A stretch of DNA of 64,000 nucleotides from CAZIKF01 sp964539825 (GCA_964539825.1 CAZIKF010000009.1:60563-124562); one strand, 5' to 3'; shown: positions 7,695 to 18,001, counted from the first letter of the stretch. Notes: generated by a model not told the origin, from the sequence alone. Program-made: numbers and translations.

Positions 7695-9140
7695 ATGCTT
7701 GAACGTTTAACCATTCGACAAAAACTGGTAGCCATTCTTTTGGCAACCTGTAGCGTGGCGGTTTTGCTATCCGCGATAGCCTTCATGATTCTATCTGAAT
7801 TCACCCTGCGTAATTTAGTGCAAAAGGAAATTGTCAGTCTATCCGGAGTCATCGGATATAACGCACAGGCCTCATTGGAATTCAAAGTGGGGGAGGATGC
7901 ACAGAATATTCTCAATGGTTTCAGCACTCGAGAGTCGGTGATCTTCGCTGGAATTTATACCGCTGATCGAGTTCCTCTGGCCGAATACCGGCGCTCGAAA
8001 GATTCTACCCAAAAATTCATTCCCAAACTACCTTTGAGGGAATTCTCACACATTGACGAATTTTTACATGTTTCCCAGCCGGTTAGCCTGGACGGGAGAC
8101 TGCTGGGATTTGTCTATATCCGAGATGATATGCGTGAAATTCATACCCTCAGGCTGCAGACATTTGGAATGGTTCTGTTGTTTCTGTTAGCCGCCCTTTT
8201 TGTCTCCTATTTGCTCCTTATCAAACTGCAGGCTTTAATTTCGGGGCCGATCATGAATTTGGCCGAAACAGCCCGCCAGGTTAGTGAGGAAAAAAATTAT
8301 TCTTTGAGGGCTGTTCAGGAGACTCAAGATGAAGTTGGATTTCTTATCGAATCCTTCAATTCCATGCTCGATCAAATTGAGCTGCGGGACGAGGATCTCG
8401 TACGCTCCAATAAAGAATTGGAACAATTTGCTTATGTAGCCTCCCATGATCTTCAAGAGCCTCTGCGAATGATTTCAAGCTACCTACAGCTTCTTCATCG
8501 CAGGTACCAGGGAAAGCTTGACGCAGATGCTGATGAGTTCATTGGATTTGCTGTAGATGGGGCCAAACGAATGCAGGTCCTCATACAGGATTTACTGGCC
8601 TTTTCCCGGGTAGGGACACGAAAAATAGAGCTGCAGCAAGTCAAAGTTGGCAAGATTCTAGAGGAAGTGAAAACCACTCTCAATCCTTTAATCAAAGACA
8701 CGAAGGCCAGCATCCATGTGGGAGACCTTCCGGAGATTCTTGGCGAACCAAATCTCCTCAATCAGCTATTTCAGAATCTTTTAACCAATGCGATTAAATA
8801 TCATGGAGAGAAGGATCCTGAAATTTTTATTTTAGCGGCTAAGGGTGATCACGAATGGATCTTTTCTGTTCGGGACAATGGAATAGGAATTGATTTGGAA
8901 TTTGCTGAAAAGATTTTTGTCATCTTTCAGAGACTGCATACAAAAGAAGAGTATCCCGGTACGGGAATAGGCTTAGCCATTTGTAAGAAAATTGTCGAAC
9001 GTCTGCATGGCAAAATCTGGTTTGAATCCGTGAAGGGTGAATCCACTACCTTTTATGTCAGTTTTCCCCTACGAGAGGAAACCCATCCGGTAAGTGCCTG
9101 GGATGCTTATCAGGAAGTCAGGGGCCACGGAACAACTTAG
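7695..9140 (+). CDS. Membrane sensor histidine kinase (HAMP, HisKA, HATPase)
   Basis: 481 residues. A membrane helix near 14-36, an extracytoplasmic sensor domain of about 115 residues (CHASE8-like by eye), a second helix near 155-177, and a HAMP region to about 235. The HisKA box is FAYVASHDLQEPLRMISSYL, with the phospho-accepting His near residue 251. The ATP-binding part shows N-box NQLFQNLLTNAIKYHG, DNGIGID and GTGIGLAICKKIVERLHG. The DLQEPL form is typical of phytochrome-like/HWE-neighbour kinases. No response regulator is adjacent. AGGGG sits 4 bases before the ATG. Its TAG overlaps the stop of the convergent STAS gene, so no terminator fits between them. Confidence 0.93.
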   Translation: MLERLTIRQKLVAILLATCSVAVLLSAIAFMILSEFTLRNLVQKEIVSLSGVIGYNAQASLEFKVGEDAQNILNGFSTRESVIFAGIYTADRVPLAEYRRSKDSTQKFIPKLPLREFSHIDEFLHVSQPVSLDGRLLGFVYIRDDMREIHTLRLQTFGMVLLFLLAALFVSYLLLIKLQALISGPIMNLAETARQVSEEKNYSLRAVQETQDEVGFLIESFNSMLDQIELRDEDLVRSNKELEQFAYVASHDLQEPLRMISSYLQLLHRRYQGKLDADADEFIGFAVDGAKRMQVLIQDLLAFSRVGTRKIELQQVKVGKILEEVKTTLNPLIKDTKASIHVGDLPEILGEPNLLNQLFQNLLTNAIKYHGEKDPEIFILAAKGDHEWIFSVRDNGIGIDLEFAEKIFVIFQRLHTKEEYPGTGIGLAICKKIVERLHGKIWFESVKGESTTFYVSFPLREETHPVSAWDAYQEVRGHGTT

Positions 9141-9511
9141 GCCTGAAAATGACCTAGTGCTTCTTCTTCGGTTTCAAAAATTTCCGACTGATCCAGCAGA
9201 CCCATGGAATCAAAGGCTTCATGAACCAATTCGCTTAGGCCGATGAAAACCACATCGCCCCCGCTATCTTCAGCATCTTGCTTAAAGGACCAGATGAGAC
9301 CTAGCTGAGCAGAAACGAGATAGTTAACCTTATGAAGATCCAATATCATCTTTCTATTACCCTCGCCGAACTCCTTTATGAAAAGACCTCGAAATGCAGA
9401 CAAGTGACTATATTTAAGGTCGTCATTCAAAGAGATATATACGATTCCGCCTGGGTGGGCCTGCCGGCGCTGCACAAGGGAATCGATCGCGGTATTTTGT
9501 TCTTCAGACAT
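9137..9511 (-). CDS. STAS domain protein (anti-sigma factor antagonist type)
   Basis: 124 residues, a single STAS fold: beta strand GIVYISLNDDL, then RKMILDLHKVNYLVSAQLGLI, where the usual D-S-S-G phospho-loop is replaced by LVSAQLG with one Ser kept, then VVFIGLSELVHEAFDSMGL. STAS antagonists are phosphorylated by serine kinases and dephosphorylated by SpoIIE-type phosphatases in partner switching. Two such phosphatases are encoded at 11638-18001, so a link is plausible but inferred. GGAG lies 6 bases before the ATG. The altered loop leaves open whether it is phosphorylated. Confidence 0.85.
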   Translation of the reverse strand: MSEEQNTAIDSLVQRRQAHPGGIVYISLNDDLKYSHLSAFRGLFIKEFGEGNRKMILDLHKVNYLVSAQLGLIWSFKQDAEDSGGDVVFIGLSELVHEAFDSMGLLDQSEIFETEEEALGHFQA

Positions 9512-9709
9512 AGGTACTCCAACACTTCATTTTAATCACAGAGATTGAATGTAGCAACACTCACTCAACCATGCAAATTGAAACCGGCCTAAAAGCTTGG
9601 CAAGCTTCATGGAAATGTGACCGTATACGGGTTAAAATTAGTTCTGAAAGCTCAGGTCGAGGCGATGTGAAACTGCATTGCCTGGGGTGAATTTGATGAT
9701 TTCCTAGAT

Positions 9710-11641
9710 ATGCAGAACTTACCAAAAATATTTCCTGAAAAAGAAGAAATCATTCTTGATCCGCTAGTCACCAAATCTCCAGAAGAGAGTTCCATTGCGC
9801 GCAACAATTTTATGTTGATCAAGGGCAGAAAGGCCTTCCGAACTCTACGGAATTTATTAGGAGAGAAAACCATCCTTGAGGATCAGCAAAGATTGAAAGA
9901 TTGCTACCGCATGATGGTTTGTTTAGAAAAGGAAATGCAGACCCTTCCAGAAGGATTGTTAGAGTGTCTGAAAAGTAATGATCCCGGGATTGTCAAAAAG
10001 GGATTTCTCTACTGCCTGAATAAAAAAATTCCCTGCTTTGAAATCCTACGGGAAAAGCTTGAGAGCATGAATCAGCCAATTCTAAGAGCCTATTTCATTC
10101 GACTAATGGCCCAGTTCTGGCCGGCTTACCATAGAGATATTTTTACTTTTTTCTCTGATGAAGACAATCGAGTTCGCCTTACAGCCATGAGAGAACTTGC
10201 GGCGTCTGCTGGCGTAGACAACTCCCTCTACTTTCCCATTTTTGTCTGGTATAGCTTCCAATCTGACGAGTCTTTGTCTCAAGAGAGCCAAAGACTACTC
10301 AAAGAACTACCTGAGAAAACCTTTTGTATGTTGCAAGACGAACTCACCAGGTCCCCAAATAAGGAGAGAAATAGGGTTGCCAGAGAGTGTCTTCATATTC
10401 ACCAGGATAGGGGGAGGGCCAGGGAAGGGGTGTCCTCAACCTGTGATGTCGATAATGTAAACCTGAGAACCAGGCCTGAAACAGTCCCTTCGTTAAAGCG
10501 CTTGAAGCAGCTGGCGATCAACCTTGACGTTGATAAATCGGATTATTTTTTACAGTTCCTTTCTCATGAAAATCCTGAATTCGTGGAAACTGCCATTCTG
10601 GCACTAAGCAAAAACCGAAGAATATATGAGGATAACTTCACTATTGTTCAAAGGACTCTGGTTAAAATGAGTCATCACAGTGCCCTTGCACAAAATCGAA
10701 AAGCTCTTGCGATTATAGGATTCCTTGAGGATGTTCGCTTCATTGACCTTGTTTCTTTCACCATCTACAAACTGGCGGACAAACCCATTCTGCTCCACCA
10801 TCTGATTGATCGAACCCTTGGATATTGGGCTACGAAGTCTGAGGCTCTTAATGAGGTTTTGCTGGAATTTCAGCGTTCCCATGAAGATTTTGAAAACTGG
10901 GACGCTGAGCACATTCAAGACGAGGTAATGGATGGGTGGGATTTGTTGTCTCAATTGAAAGAATCGCTCACTTCTACGGATGAAGGTTCCATGCGAAGAG
11001 ATTTGGAGCGGCTCTCCCCGAGTCTTAGCGGTCTGGATTCCAAGGAGCTTCTAAAGCTCTTGCGCTTAACCCTAAAACGACCCCTTTCCACGGAAATTAC
11101 TTGCCTGATTCTTGAAAAATTCGGCCTCTTTGCTTACCGCTATGAGTTTGAGTTTTTGTATCCCTATCTTGACCATAAGGAGGGCGAGGTAGTCGCATCG
11201 GTGGTGAAAGCTCTGGGAGAACAAAATGATCTGAGGGTCTTAAACAGGGTTCTTAAGGCTGTTCAAGAGGATCTTACCCTTCCCCATAACACAAAAATAC
11301 TGGAATACGGATTTTCTCTTTTAAAGCGAATGCGCCCAGAATCTGCCCTTGTTGCATTGCAGAGCCTGGCGGAAGGGAATGCTAATAATCGAAAATTATT
11401 TTATAGGGAAATCACGCAATGGGAGCAACCTCCAACAGAGCTTAAAACCTATCTAATGGACAGGCTGAGAGCGGAAAATTCTGAACAGTTTATCGAATGT
11501 GTCTTCGGTTTTTTCAAAGAGCATGGTAACCGGTGGGACATCTCCCTGATGGAAAAGAATAGATCAGAATGTGTTGAAAAGAAAAAGGCTCAACTTTTTC
11601 AGACCCTCATCGACATAATCCTGAGAAAGAGAGAAACCTAA
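9710..11641 (+). CDS. HEAT/ARM-like helical repeat protein, soluble
   Basis: 643 residues of mostly paired amphipathic helices, with recurring patterns such as YFLQFLSHENPEFVETAIL and FLYPYLDHKEGEVVASVVKA that fit HEAT-like repeats. There is no signal peptide or membrane helix. It is a paralogue of the second half of the 1329-residue protein at 21766-25755: compare KSDYFLQFLSHENPEF with SPDFFLQFLEHNDSEF, and YFPIFVWYSF with YFPYLAWFSI. Probably a scaffold. The ATG at 9710 is the first usable start, because an in-frame stop lies 42 bases upstream, but no clear ribosome site is visible. The stop overlaps that of the convergent phosphatase gene by 4 bases. Confidence 0.75.
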   Translation: MQNLPKIFPEKEEIILDPLVTKSPEESSIARNNFMLIKGRKAFRTLRNLLGEKTILEDQQRLKDCYRMMVCLEKEMQTLPEGLLECLKSNDPGIVKKGFLYCLNKKIPCFEILREKLESMNQPILRAYFIRLMAQFWPAYHRDIFTFFSDEDNRVRLTAMRELAASAGVDNSLYFPIFVWYSFQSDESLSQESQRLLKELPEKTFCMLQDELTRSPNKERNRVARECLHIHQDRGRAREGVSSTCDVDNVNLRTRPETVPSLKRLKQLAINLDVDKSDYFLQFLSHENPEFVETAILALSKNRRIYEDNFTIVQRTLVKMSHHSALAQNRKALAIIGFLEDVRFIDLVSFTIYKLADKPILLHHLIDRTLGYWATKSEALNEVLLEFQRSHEDFENWDAEHIQDEVMDGWDLLSQLKESLTSTDEGSMRRDLERLSPSLSGLDSKELLKLLRLTLKRPLSTEITCLILEKFGLFAYRYEFEFLYPYLDHKEGEVVASVVKALGEQNDLRVLNRVLKAVQEDLTLPHNTKILEYGFSLLKRMRPESALVALQSLAEGNANNRKLFYREITQWEQPPTELKTYLMDRLRAENSEQFIECVFGFFKEHGNRWDISLMEKNRSECVEKKKAQLFQTLIDIILRKRET

Positions 11642-14600
11642 ACCTGACGATGATGAATGGCAACAAAGGTGGAATCGTCTCCCACAGGTGCATCACCGCG
11701 GAACTCACTCACATTTTCCATCAGAGAATTAATCATATTCTGAGCCGACTGATTGCGTAGTCTTCCGATCTCCAAGATAAGCTTTTCCAATCCATAAAAT
11801 TCCTGCCTGGAATTCTGACACTCCACAATGCCATCGGTATAAAGAACCAGCCAGTCCCCCGGTTGAAATTTGATTTCCTTTTGTTCAAAACCACGCCTGT
11901 TTCGCATGCCTAATGGGACACCCTTTGCAGACAGTAGGGTGGGTTCGACTGCGTCTGCGGGCCAATAAATCATTTTATTGTGACCTGCGGTAGTGAAATT
12001 CAAATCAGAGGTCTGAAGATTTATCTTTGCCAAAAAGAGAGTTGAGAATAGCTCACTCTTTCCCTGGGACAGGAGAAATTCATTTACCTTCATCAGCAGA
12101 GCATCCAGAGATTCTTCGCCATAGTAGAATCTTCTCAGGGCTGCTTTGCAGGAGGCTCCGTATAAGGCCGGTCCAATTCCTTTGCTGGAGACATCCGCTA
12201 CTGCAACACCGATGGTATCGGTATCCTTGGCCTCAAAGAAATCGTAAAAGTCGCCCCCCATGTAGCGCGCTGCCACAAAAGTCCAGCCAAAATCCAACAG
12301 TCCCCCTGTATCAGGCGCTCTTAGGGGCATCATGTCCTCTTGGATTCCCTGGCCTTCGACATTATCCCCCTTGATTTCATCCAGAATCTCCTTTCGCACC
12401 AGGATCTCAACTTCTGATAGAAAGCTCTCCAGAAAGGACTTCCAGCGTTCTAGGAAAAGGGCCGCTTCTTCCACATCCAGGAAGAAGAAACCCCGCAAGG
12501 CAACTTCCATGATTTCACTCTTTACTTCGCTGCTCTGCTTCCTACTTTGGATTCGGCAGCCAACATAAGTGCGACCCTCCAAGGAAAGACTATTCCAGCT
12601 ATGGGAGGGCTTATTGCTTCGAGTCGGCAGGTTTAGAAGTTTCCTGGTCAATCGTGCCGGGTTATCCCCTGGTTGATTAGATGCTAAATAGGCAAACTTC
12701 TGTTCGGATTCCCCCTCAAAAAAGCCCAGAACGGCAAAAGGACATGCGAGCATCTCACAAGTTTTCTTCAATCCTTTCGGTAAGGAGTGCGCGATTTTTT
12801 TCCCATCCAACATATCTCGCTGAAGGGTTTGTATGACCTCCATCTGTGTGATCTGGTTGGCTACCTCAAGACTCATGGTGTCAAAACCCTGGTTCATGAT
12901 GGATATTTCGCACCAGATCGCTGATATAGGCAAGCTCTCAGCTCTCCTGCCGGGAATATAGCCCCGAACCCTGGAAGAAAATTTTTCCATTGGTTTTAAC
13001 AAGAGTCTTGTAAGCAGGGTTCCAAGACCCAAAGCCAGGAGAGTAGCAACAAGTACCAGGGCCAGGAGAACGATCTTTAGGTCTCTGATTCCAGAGTAAA
13101 CAAGGTCTTTGTGAATTGTCAGGAAATAGAACCGTCCAGCTAAAACGGTGGAGGGTATCAGAGTTGCAAGTTGAGATTGGGTATTTCTTTGCAGGGTCAA
13201 TTTAAGCGGCAGTCTGGGAGCTTGTAACCATTCGTTCAGATTCTTTCTTTCTTGTTTAGAAAGTTCATTGTCAATTTTGGCAGTGAATTGCTTAAGGTCT
13301 TCTCCAGAATGAAATACCTGAAGCTTTGTATTGCGCTTCCAGATGGAATTTTGATGAATTCTCAAGTACTGATAATGGGTTTTGAATCCCAGCAGGTACA
13401 AAGCCAATGAGAGGGTACTTGAAAGTGTGGGGCCTGGATCATTCTCTGCGTTGGGGTACCTGGTTTTTATGAATCCTCTATGGAGTTGTCCAACGAGTGG
13501 ATCCGCTTCTAAAAACTCTGCTTGGAAGCCTTCCAATCCCAAAAGGGAAAAATTCTTCTCCAAAGTTATAGCGATTGCTTTCAAATTTGTTTGGTGGGAA
13601 TCCGGGAAGTCCGAGCCGATATGCACTCTAAAATTCGTATTTACAAGACAAGCATAATAGTTCTCCAACCTTTCTTCGGTGAGAAGTCCCAGGACCAGGA
13701 GATCTGGTGGCGGAGAGAGGCCGATACCATAGAGAAAGCCAAATTGCTCGTCAGGAAAAAACTCAATGAAAATGTCCAGCGTTCTAGGTCCGGTCTTATA
13801 TTCAAAATTCTGCTTGAAACCCTGTTCAAACTGCGCACCTCCCAACAACTGGAGTGTTCTTTGGGTATCTGGACTTTCAGACAAGATGGAATTGGTCGCA
13901 TATTGTCCTACCATATGAAGAAGACCCTTTAGAGCTAGCCACTCCCTGTCAGAAACCCATTTGTAGCTTTCAGGTTCCTCAAAGCCCAAAAGGAAAAGAG
14001 CATCCTTGGGGAATAAAGTCTTGGCAATCTGTCCTCGAAAGAGGCTCCAATTTTGACTCTTCCATTCAAGCAGTTCCACAATAGGGAATTCATAGGGGTC
14101 TACGAGCATGCCTAAAATTAGCCAGTCTTCATAGTCCATGGCCTTGCCCTCACTAGCGGCAATGGTTTCAAGAAAACGGGAAACTTTGGAATTACGGCTG
14201 GTGTTCTCGGCAAGGTCCCCCATCGAAACTTTTAAGTCTTCGATTAGTTCCTCAAGGGATCGTTCTCCCGCCGGAGCTTCCTGGTTTGCAGTTTTTTTGA
14301 TGGTATGAACCAGATCGAACCGGACCTTTCTTACTCTCTCAATGGCTACTCTAAGTTCGGAGAGTCTTTTGCTGAATTCATCGGGGCCAGCCTGATTTGA
14401 AAGCTCGCGGTTAAACGTGCTCAACAAGTTCTTTTCCCGTAGTAGTTGGCTAATTTCTTCAGGCTCAATGTTTTCAAGGAATTTGGACCGCAGGAGAACC
14501 CTTTCATGGTAGCTGTCATAGAGCCTTAGAAAATCAGATACCGCCTGACGGCCTTCTGAGTTGGCTTGAGAATCCCCAAGCGTTAGGAGTCTCTGCCTAT

Positions 14601-15090
14601 CTGAGGCTGGAAATAGATTCCCGGTCACAAATTCATGAATATCCCGGGGCTTTGGCTGAGCCCATTCGAAGCCGATCACCTGAAGCCTGATGGGGAGGTT
14701 TTTTTCATTAGCCGGCAAGTTCATTTGCTCGGTTTGAAAGCCCATATAAGGAATGATTCGATCAACTAAAATTCGACTTAAAATCTCCAAATCGAGAGAG
14801 CTCACATCTGGCTCTTCGCTAAGTTCCCTGGCCAGATCAGCGCTAAACTTCTGAGCACATTTCAGCGCGAGGTTTTGATAGCCGGGCAGGAATTGATTCT
14901 TATAGAAATTATCCAGTTCCAGAGTTTGGGACAAATGCAGATCGAAAACTGTCTGCTCGATAATCTTCTTCCGATTTGTGAAGGATTCCAGGGTAAAAAC
15001 CAGGAGCGTACCAAGGGGAATCAACAAAAGTAGAAGGAGCAAAAAGGAAAATAGGGTGCTCATTTTTGAGGGCAGCGCGAAACCTCTCAC
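11638..15090 (-). CDS. Membrane-bound SpoIIE-type (PPM) serine phosphatase, large sensor region
   Basis: 1150 residues. A membrane helix near 12-35, about 630 residues of extracytoplasmic region of no recognised family, a second helix near 670-692, a HAMP-like segment, a GAF-like spacer, and a C-terminal PPM/SpoIIE phosphatase from about residue 905. Metal and catalytic motifs are intact: YMGGDFYDFF, VADVSSKGIGPALY, TAGHNKM, LYTDGI and GDDST. Such enzymes dephosphorylate STAS antagonists. The start is a GTG at 15090 with AGGAGG 10 bases upstream, lying in the end of the previous gene. It is cotranscribed with the related phosphatase at 15095-18001 (4-base gap). Confidence 0.9.
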   Translation of the reverse strand: MRGFALPSKMSTLFSFLLLLLLLIPLGTLLVFTLESFTNRKKIIEQTVFDLHLSQTLELDNFYKNQFLPGYQNLALKCAQKFSADLARELSEEPDVSSLDLEILSRILVDRIIPYMGFQTEQMNLPANEKNLPIRLQVIGFEWAQPKPRDIHEFVTGNLFPASDRQRLLTLGDSQANSEGRQAVSDFLRLYDSYHERVLLRSKFLENIEPEEISQLLREKNLLSTFNRELSNQAGPDEFSKRLSELRVAIERVRKVRFDLVHTIKKTANQEAPAGERSLEELIEDLKVSMGDLAENTSRNSKVSRFLETIAASEGKAMDYEDWLILGMLVDPYEFPIVELLEWKSQNWSLFRGQIAKTLFPKDALFLLGFEEPESYKWVSDREWLALKGLLHMVGQYATNSILSESPDTQRTLQLLGGAQFEQGFKQNFEYKTGPRTLDIFIEFFPDEQFGFLYGIGLSPPPDLLVLGLLTEERLENYYACLVNTNFRVHIGSDFPDSHQTNLKAIAITLEKNFSLLGLEGFQAEFLEADPLVGQLHRGFIKTRYPNAENDPGPTLSSTLSLALYLLGFKTHYQYLRIHQNSIWKRNTKLQVFHSGEDLKQFTAKIDNELSKQERKNLNEWLQAPRLPLKLTLQRNTQSQLATLIPSTVLAGRFYFLTIHKDLVYSGIRDLKIVLLALVLVATLLALGLGTLLTRLLLKPMEKFSSRVRGYIPGRRAESLPISAIWCEISIMNQGFDTMSLEVANQITQMEVIQTLQRDMLDGKKIAHSLPKGLKKTCEMLACPFAVLGFFEGESEQKFAYLASNQPGDNPARLTRKLLNLPTRSNKPSHSWNSLSLEGRTYVGCRIQSRKQSSEVKSEIMEVALRGFFFLDVEEAALFLERWKSFLESFLSEVEILVRKEILDEIKGDNVEGQGIQEDMMPLRAPDTGGLLDFGWTFVAARYMGGDFYDFFEAKDTDTIGVAVADVSSKGIGPALYGASCKAALRRFYYGEESLDALLMKVNEFLLSQGKSELFSTLFLAKINLQTSDLNFTTAGHNKMIYWPADAVEPTLLSAKGVPLGMRNRRGFEQKEIKFQPGDWLVLYTDGIVECQNSRQEFYGLEKLILEIGRLRNQSAQNMINSLMENVSEFRGDAPVGDDSTFVAIHHRQV

Positions 15091-15094
15091 AATC

Positions 15095-18001
15095 CTAATG
15101 CCTCCTGAGATTGATCAGGGTTAGATCGTCAGGGGCGTGAACTCCCTGTCGAAATTCTTCCAATTCCTTCAATAGAGCGTCTTGGAACTCAAGAGAAGTA
15201 AGAGAAAGATGATTCAGGACAAATGCCTCCAGTCGTTTTAGCCCATAGATCTCCAAATCAGAATTTTCCATACCGGTAACTCCGTCTGTATAAAGAACAA
15301 GACGATCCATCGGCTCTAAAGCCAATTGTTGTTCAGAGAACGCGATACCTTCAAACAAGCCAAGGGGAATTTCCCGCGAAGTAAGCTGGTCAAGAGAGCC
15401 GTCGCCTCTGGCAAGAAGCATCTTGTTATGTCCGGCAATGGAGTACTTCATTTCATAGCTTTTCAAATCCAGATCAAGACAGAAACACGTTAGAAACATG
15501 TAAGGAAAATTCTCAGCACACATGACTTCATTCAATTCACCAAGCAAGCCTCCAAGATCCGTACCGTACTCTTTTTGGCATAGAAGTCGGAAAGTCGTTC
15601 GAGCTGTCATCCCAAATAGCGACGAGCCGATCCCCTTTCCAGCCACATCGGCAATGATCATGATCAGGTGCGACTGATCCGGGGTGAGAAAAAAGTCGTA
15701 GAAGTCGCCAGCGAGCCTCCTGGCGGCGAGGAAATAGTGAGAGAGTTCAAACTCGTCAGGAAGGGGAGGGGGATTGGCAGGAAGTAGAGCTCTCTGCGTC
15801 TCTTCCCCCTTTCTAGAATCGGAGAGAATTTGATTCAGAACATCTTTAACCACAACAGAGCGCAAATGCCTCACTACATTTTGCAAATAAAGAAGATTGG
15901 AAATTTTCTGAGAGCTGGCCAGAAATAGCACGCCATAAATATTGATCTCCTCCGTCTCTCTTGGTTGGGAGACGATTAACAGGCCATGTTCTTCTTTGAG
16001 TTGTGCCTCTGCCAGAGCCTCCCCGGATATTCTCAAAGTGGCGTCTTCTGATGTCCTGGAGGAGAGAATTAAGTCCAGAATCTTCTCATGGTCGGGGGGC
16101 TCTTCTTTACACTCATGCCAGAAATATTTCCTGGAATCTCTAGAAACACTTCCTTCAAAAAAACCAGCGACCCCAAAATCAAAATGGAGGCTTTTGCAGA
16201 TTTGAGTAAGCACCTCCTGAATAATTTCAGTACATTCCCTGCCCTGGTTGAGTTGATCATTGATTCCACGTGCCGACTGAAGGGACTCTATACGTATGCT
16301 GACCGATTCAGCCATTTCATTGAATTGGTCAGCTAATATTTGCAGATCTTCTACAGGCTGGTTGGGCATGCGTTTGGAATATTCGCCCTGGGCAAGTGAT
16401 TTGATGCCATCTCCCAGAACTGCCAATGGGTTAATCAGGCGTTTGAAAAGTATATTCAGAGGGATGCCTAGAATTAGAATCGAAAGTAAAAAGAGAAAAG
16501 AGAGCCAGGCAGCTTCCTTTCGAAGGGGTGTGTAAAGCTCAGAAATCGGTTGATAAAGAAAGAACATTCCTGAGGAGAATGCTGCGGAAGGGTAAAGGGT
16601 TCCGCAGTATTTTTTATCATCACGGGAAAAAAGAAAATGAATGGGGGTCTTTTGAAGGATCGCCAGACGCGCTATATCCTCAATCTGCAACGGTTGAATT
16701 CCCGGTCTGAAGAAGTGTTTTTGAATTTGCTCCAGGAGCTGGCTGGAATTGATTTCATTGGATCCAGTCACCGGGTTAAAGATCCCTAAAACCTTGTCTA
16801 TAGTGACTTGATTCCCGCTGGACACGAGACCCTTATAGTTTCCCTTATTCAGTTCAATGGCCTGGTGTTGAAAAAATTTAAACCTGGGACTCATTCTTTT
16901 TGTTGGGTTGGAGGGAATTCTCTGATCTTTGTTGTACTTGAAGAACTCCAATTCCATCCCACTTCCCTCCAGAGCTTCAAGAATCTCAAGCGTATCTTCA
17001 CGCACTAAGTTGAGAGCCTTTCCACCCTGGGGCCAGGTGAGCTGGTCGAAGAACAGGTTTTCGCGAGAATCGAAATTACTAAGGATGAAAAAGATAGCCC
17101 TTGGAATCTCCATGGTGCTAGCGGGTTTTAGATATTGCTGATAAGCGTAAGTTCGAGGAAACACCGTGAAGTAAAATTCAATTCCCCTCTCCAGGAACGT
17201 CATAGGAATAAACTTATCTTGAGAGAGTTTAAAATCTAGATTGAAAGTGGCATCTGGTACGTTCATAGCAAAGTGATAAACAGGTGGACCAAAGATGTAG
17301 ATACGAAATAGCCTTTGTACCAAGCCCTTGATCACTCCCCAAAACATTCGACTAACCTCATCTTCAAGATAAAAAACCGGGTGCATTGGAAGGGTATGGA
17401 AAAAGTCGCGGAGTTTGTTTTGTTCCAGAAAATCATCCAACTCCCCTTGAATAGTAAAAGCTCGAGTGGTTTTCGTTGTTAGAATATTTTCATAGGTAAA
17501 GCTCTCAGGATATGTGTTCTGCATCCGTTGGGAAAATAAGCTGTGTTCCAGTACAAAAACCTGCAAGAGGAGTGGACTTTGGAAGGAGACAACCTCTTTT
17601 CCAGGTGGGTAAATGGCCTGAGTAATTTTCTTTTTAAAGCGTAATCTAAATTTACTATAGGCAAGGAGATGCTTCGTTTTCTGCCGGGGATGAAAATCGA
17701 GATATTCACTGTAGTATTCGGATTGGTTCAACCATAAGCTGTCCCGCTTTGAGCCCGGAAATCGTCTGAATACAGGATCTCTTGAAAATTGCCGCACCAG
17801 TCCTCGCAAGGTTTCACAGTAGAGATCATAGGCTTCTTCAATCTCGCCTACTCCTCTTAACTGGTGCTCGAAAACCTTATCCTGTATCCTCTGGGCCTGC
17901 ACCAGAAAACGATCCAACATCATTCTGAAAAGAAAAAAGAGAGGTACGATAAGCGCCAGAGCAAATCCTGCTCTGACGAGATTTTTGAGACGGATTTCCA
18001 T
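15095..18001 (-). CDS. Membrane-bound SpoIIE-type (PPM) serine phosphatase
   Basis: 968 residues with the same plan as its downstream neighbour: helix near 12-34, about 460 extracytoplasmic residues, helix near 497-520, HAMP near 520-572 (KSLAQGEYSKRM ... LADQFNEM), a GAF-like region, and a PPM/SpoIIE domain from about 740. Motifs RRLAGDFYDFF, ADVAGKGIGSSLFG, IAGHNKM, LYTDGV and PDDLT are all present. The pair probably arose by duplication, but the sensor regions are not obviously similar, suggesting different stimuli feeding one output. It is divergent from the pilin operon and shares its upstream region with leader L2. Confidence 0.9.
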   Translation of the reverse strand: MEIRLKNLVRAGFALALIVPLFFLFRMMLDRFLVQAQRIQDKVFEHQLRGVGEIEEAYDLYCETLRGLVRQFSRDPVFRRFPGSKRDSLWLNQSEYYSEYLDFHPRQKTKHLLAYSKFRLRFKKKITQAIYPPGKEVVSFQSPLLLQVFVLEHSLFSQRMQNTYPESFTYENILTTKTTRAFTIQGELDDFLEQNKLRDFFHTLPMHPVFYLEDEVSRMFWGVIKGLVQRLFRIYIFGPPVYHFAMNVPDATFNLDFKLSQDKFIPMTFLERGIEFYFTVFPRTYAYQQYLKPASTMEIPRAIFFILSNFDSRENLFFDQLTWPQGGKALNLVREDTLEILEALEGSGMELEFFKYNKDQRIPSNPTKRMSPRFKFFQHQAIELNKGNYKGLVSSGNQVTIDKVLGIFNPVTGSNEINSSQLLEQIQKHFFRPGIQPLQIEDIARLAILQKTPIHFLFSRDDKKYCGTLYPSAAFSSGMFFLYQPISELYTPLRKEAAWLSFLFLLSILILGIPLNILFKRLINPLAVLGDGIKSLAQGEYSKRMPNQPVEDLQILADQFNEMAESVSIRIESLQSARGINDQLNQGRECTEIIQEVLTQICKSLHFDFGVAGFFEGSVSRDSRKYFWHECKEEPPDHEKILDLILSSRTSEDATLRISGEALAEAQLKEEHGLLIVSQPRETEEINIYGVLFLASSQKISNLLYLQNVVRHLRSVVVKDVLNQILSDSRKGEETQRALLPANPPPLPDEFELSHYFLAARRLAGDFYDFFLTPDQSHLIMIIADVAGKGIGSSLFGMTARTTFRLLCQKEYGTDLGGLLGELNEVMCAENFPYMFLTCFCLDLDLKSYEMKYSIAGHNKMLLARGDGSLDQLTSREIPLGLFEGIAFSEQQLALEPMDRLVLYTDGVTGMENSDLEIYGLKRLEAFVLNHLSLTSLEFQDALLKELEEFRQGVHAPDDLTLINLRRH

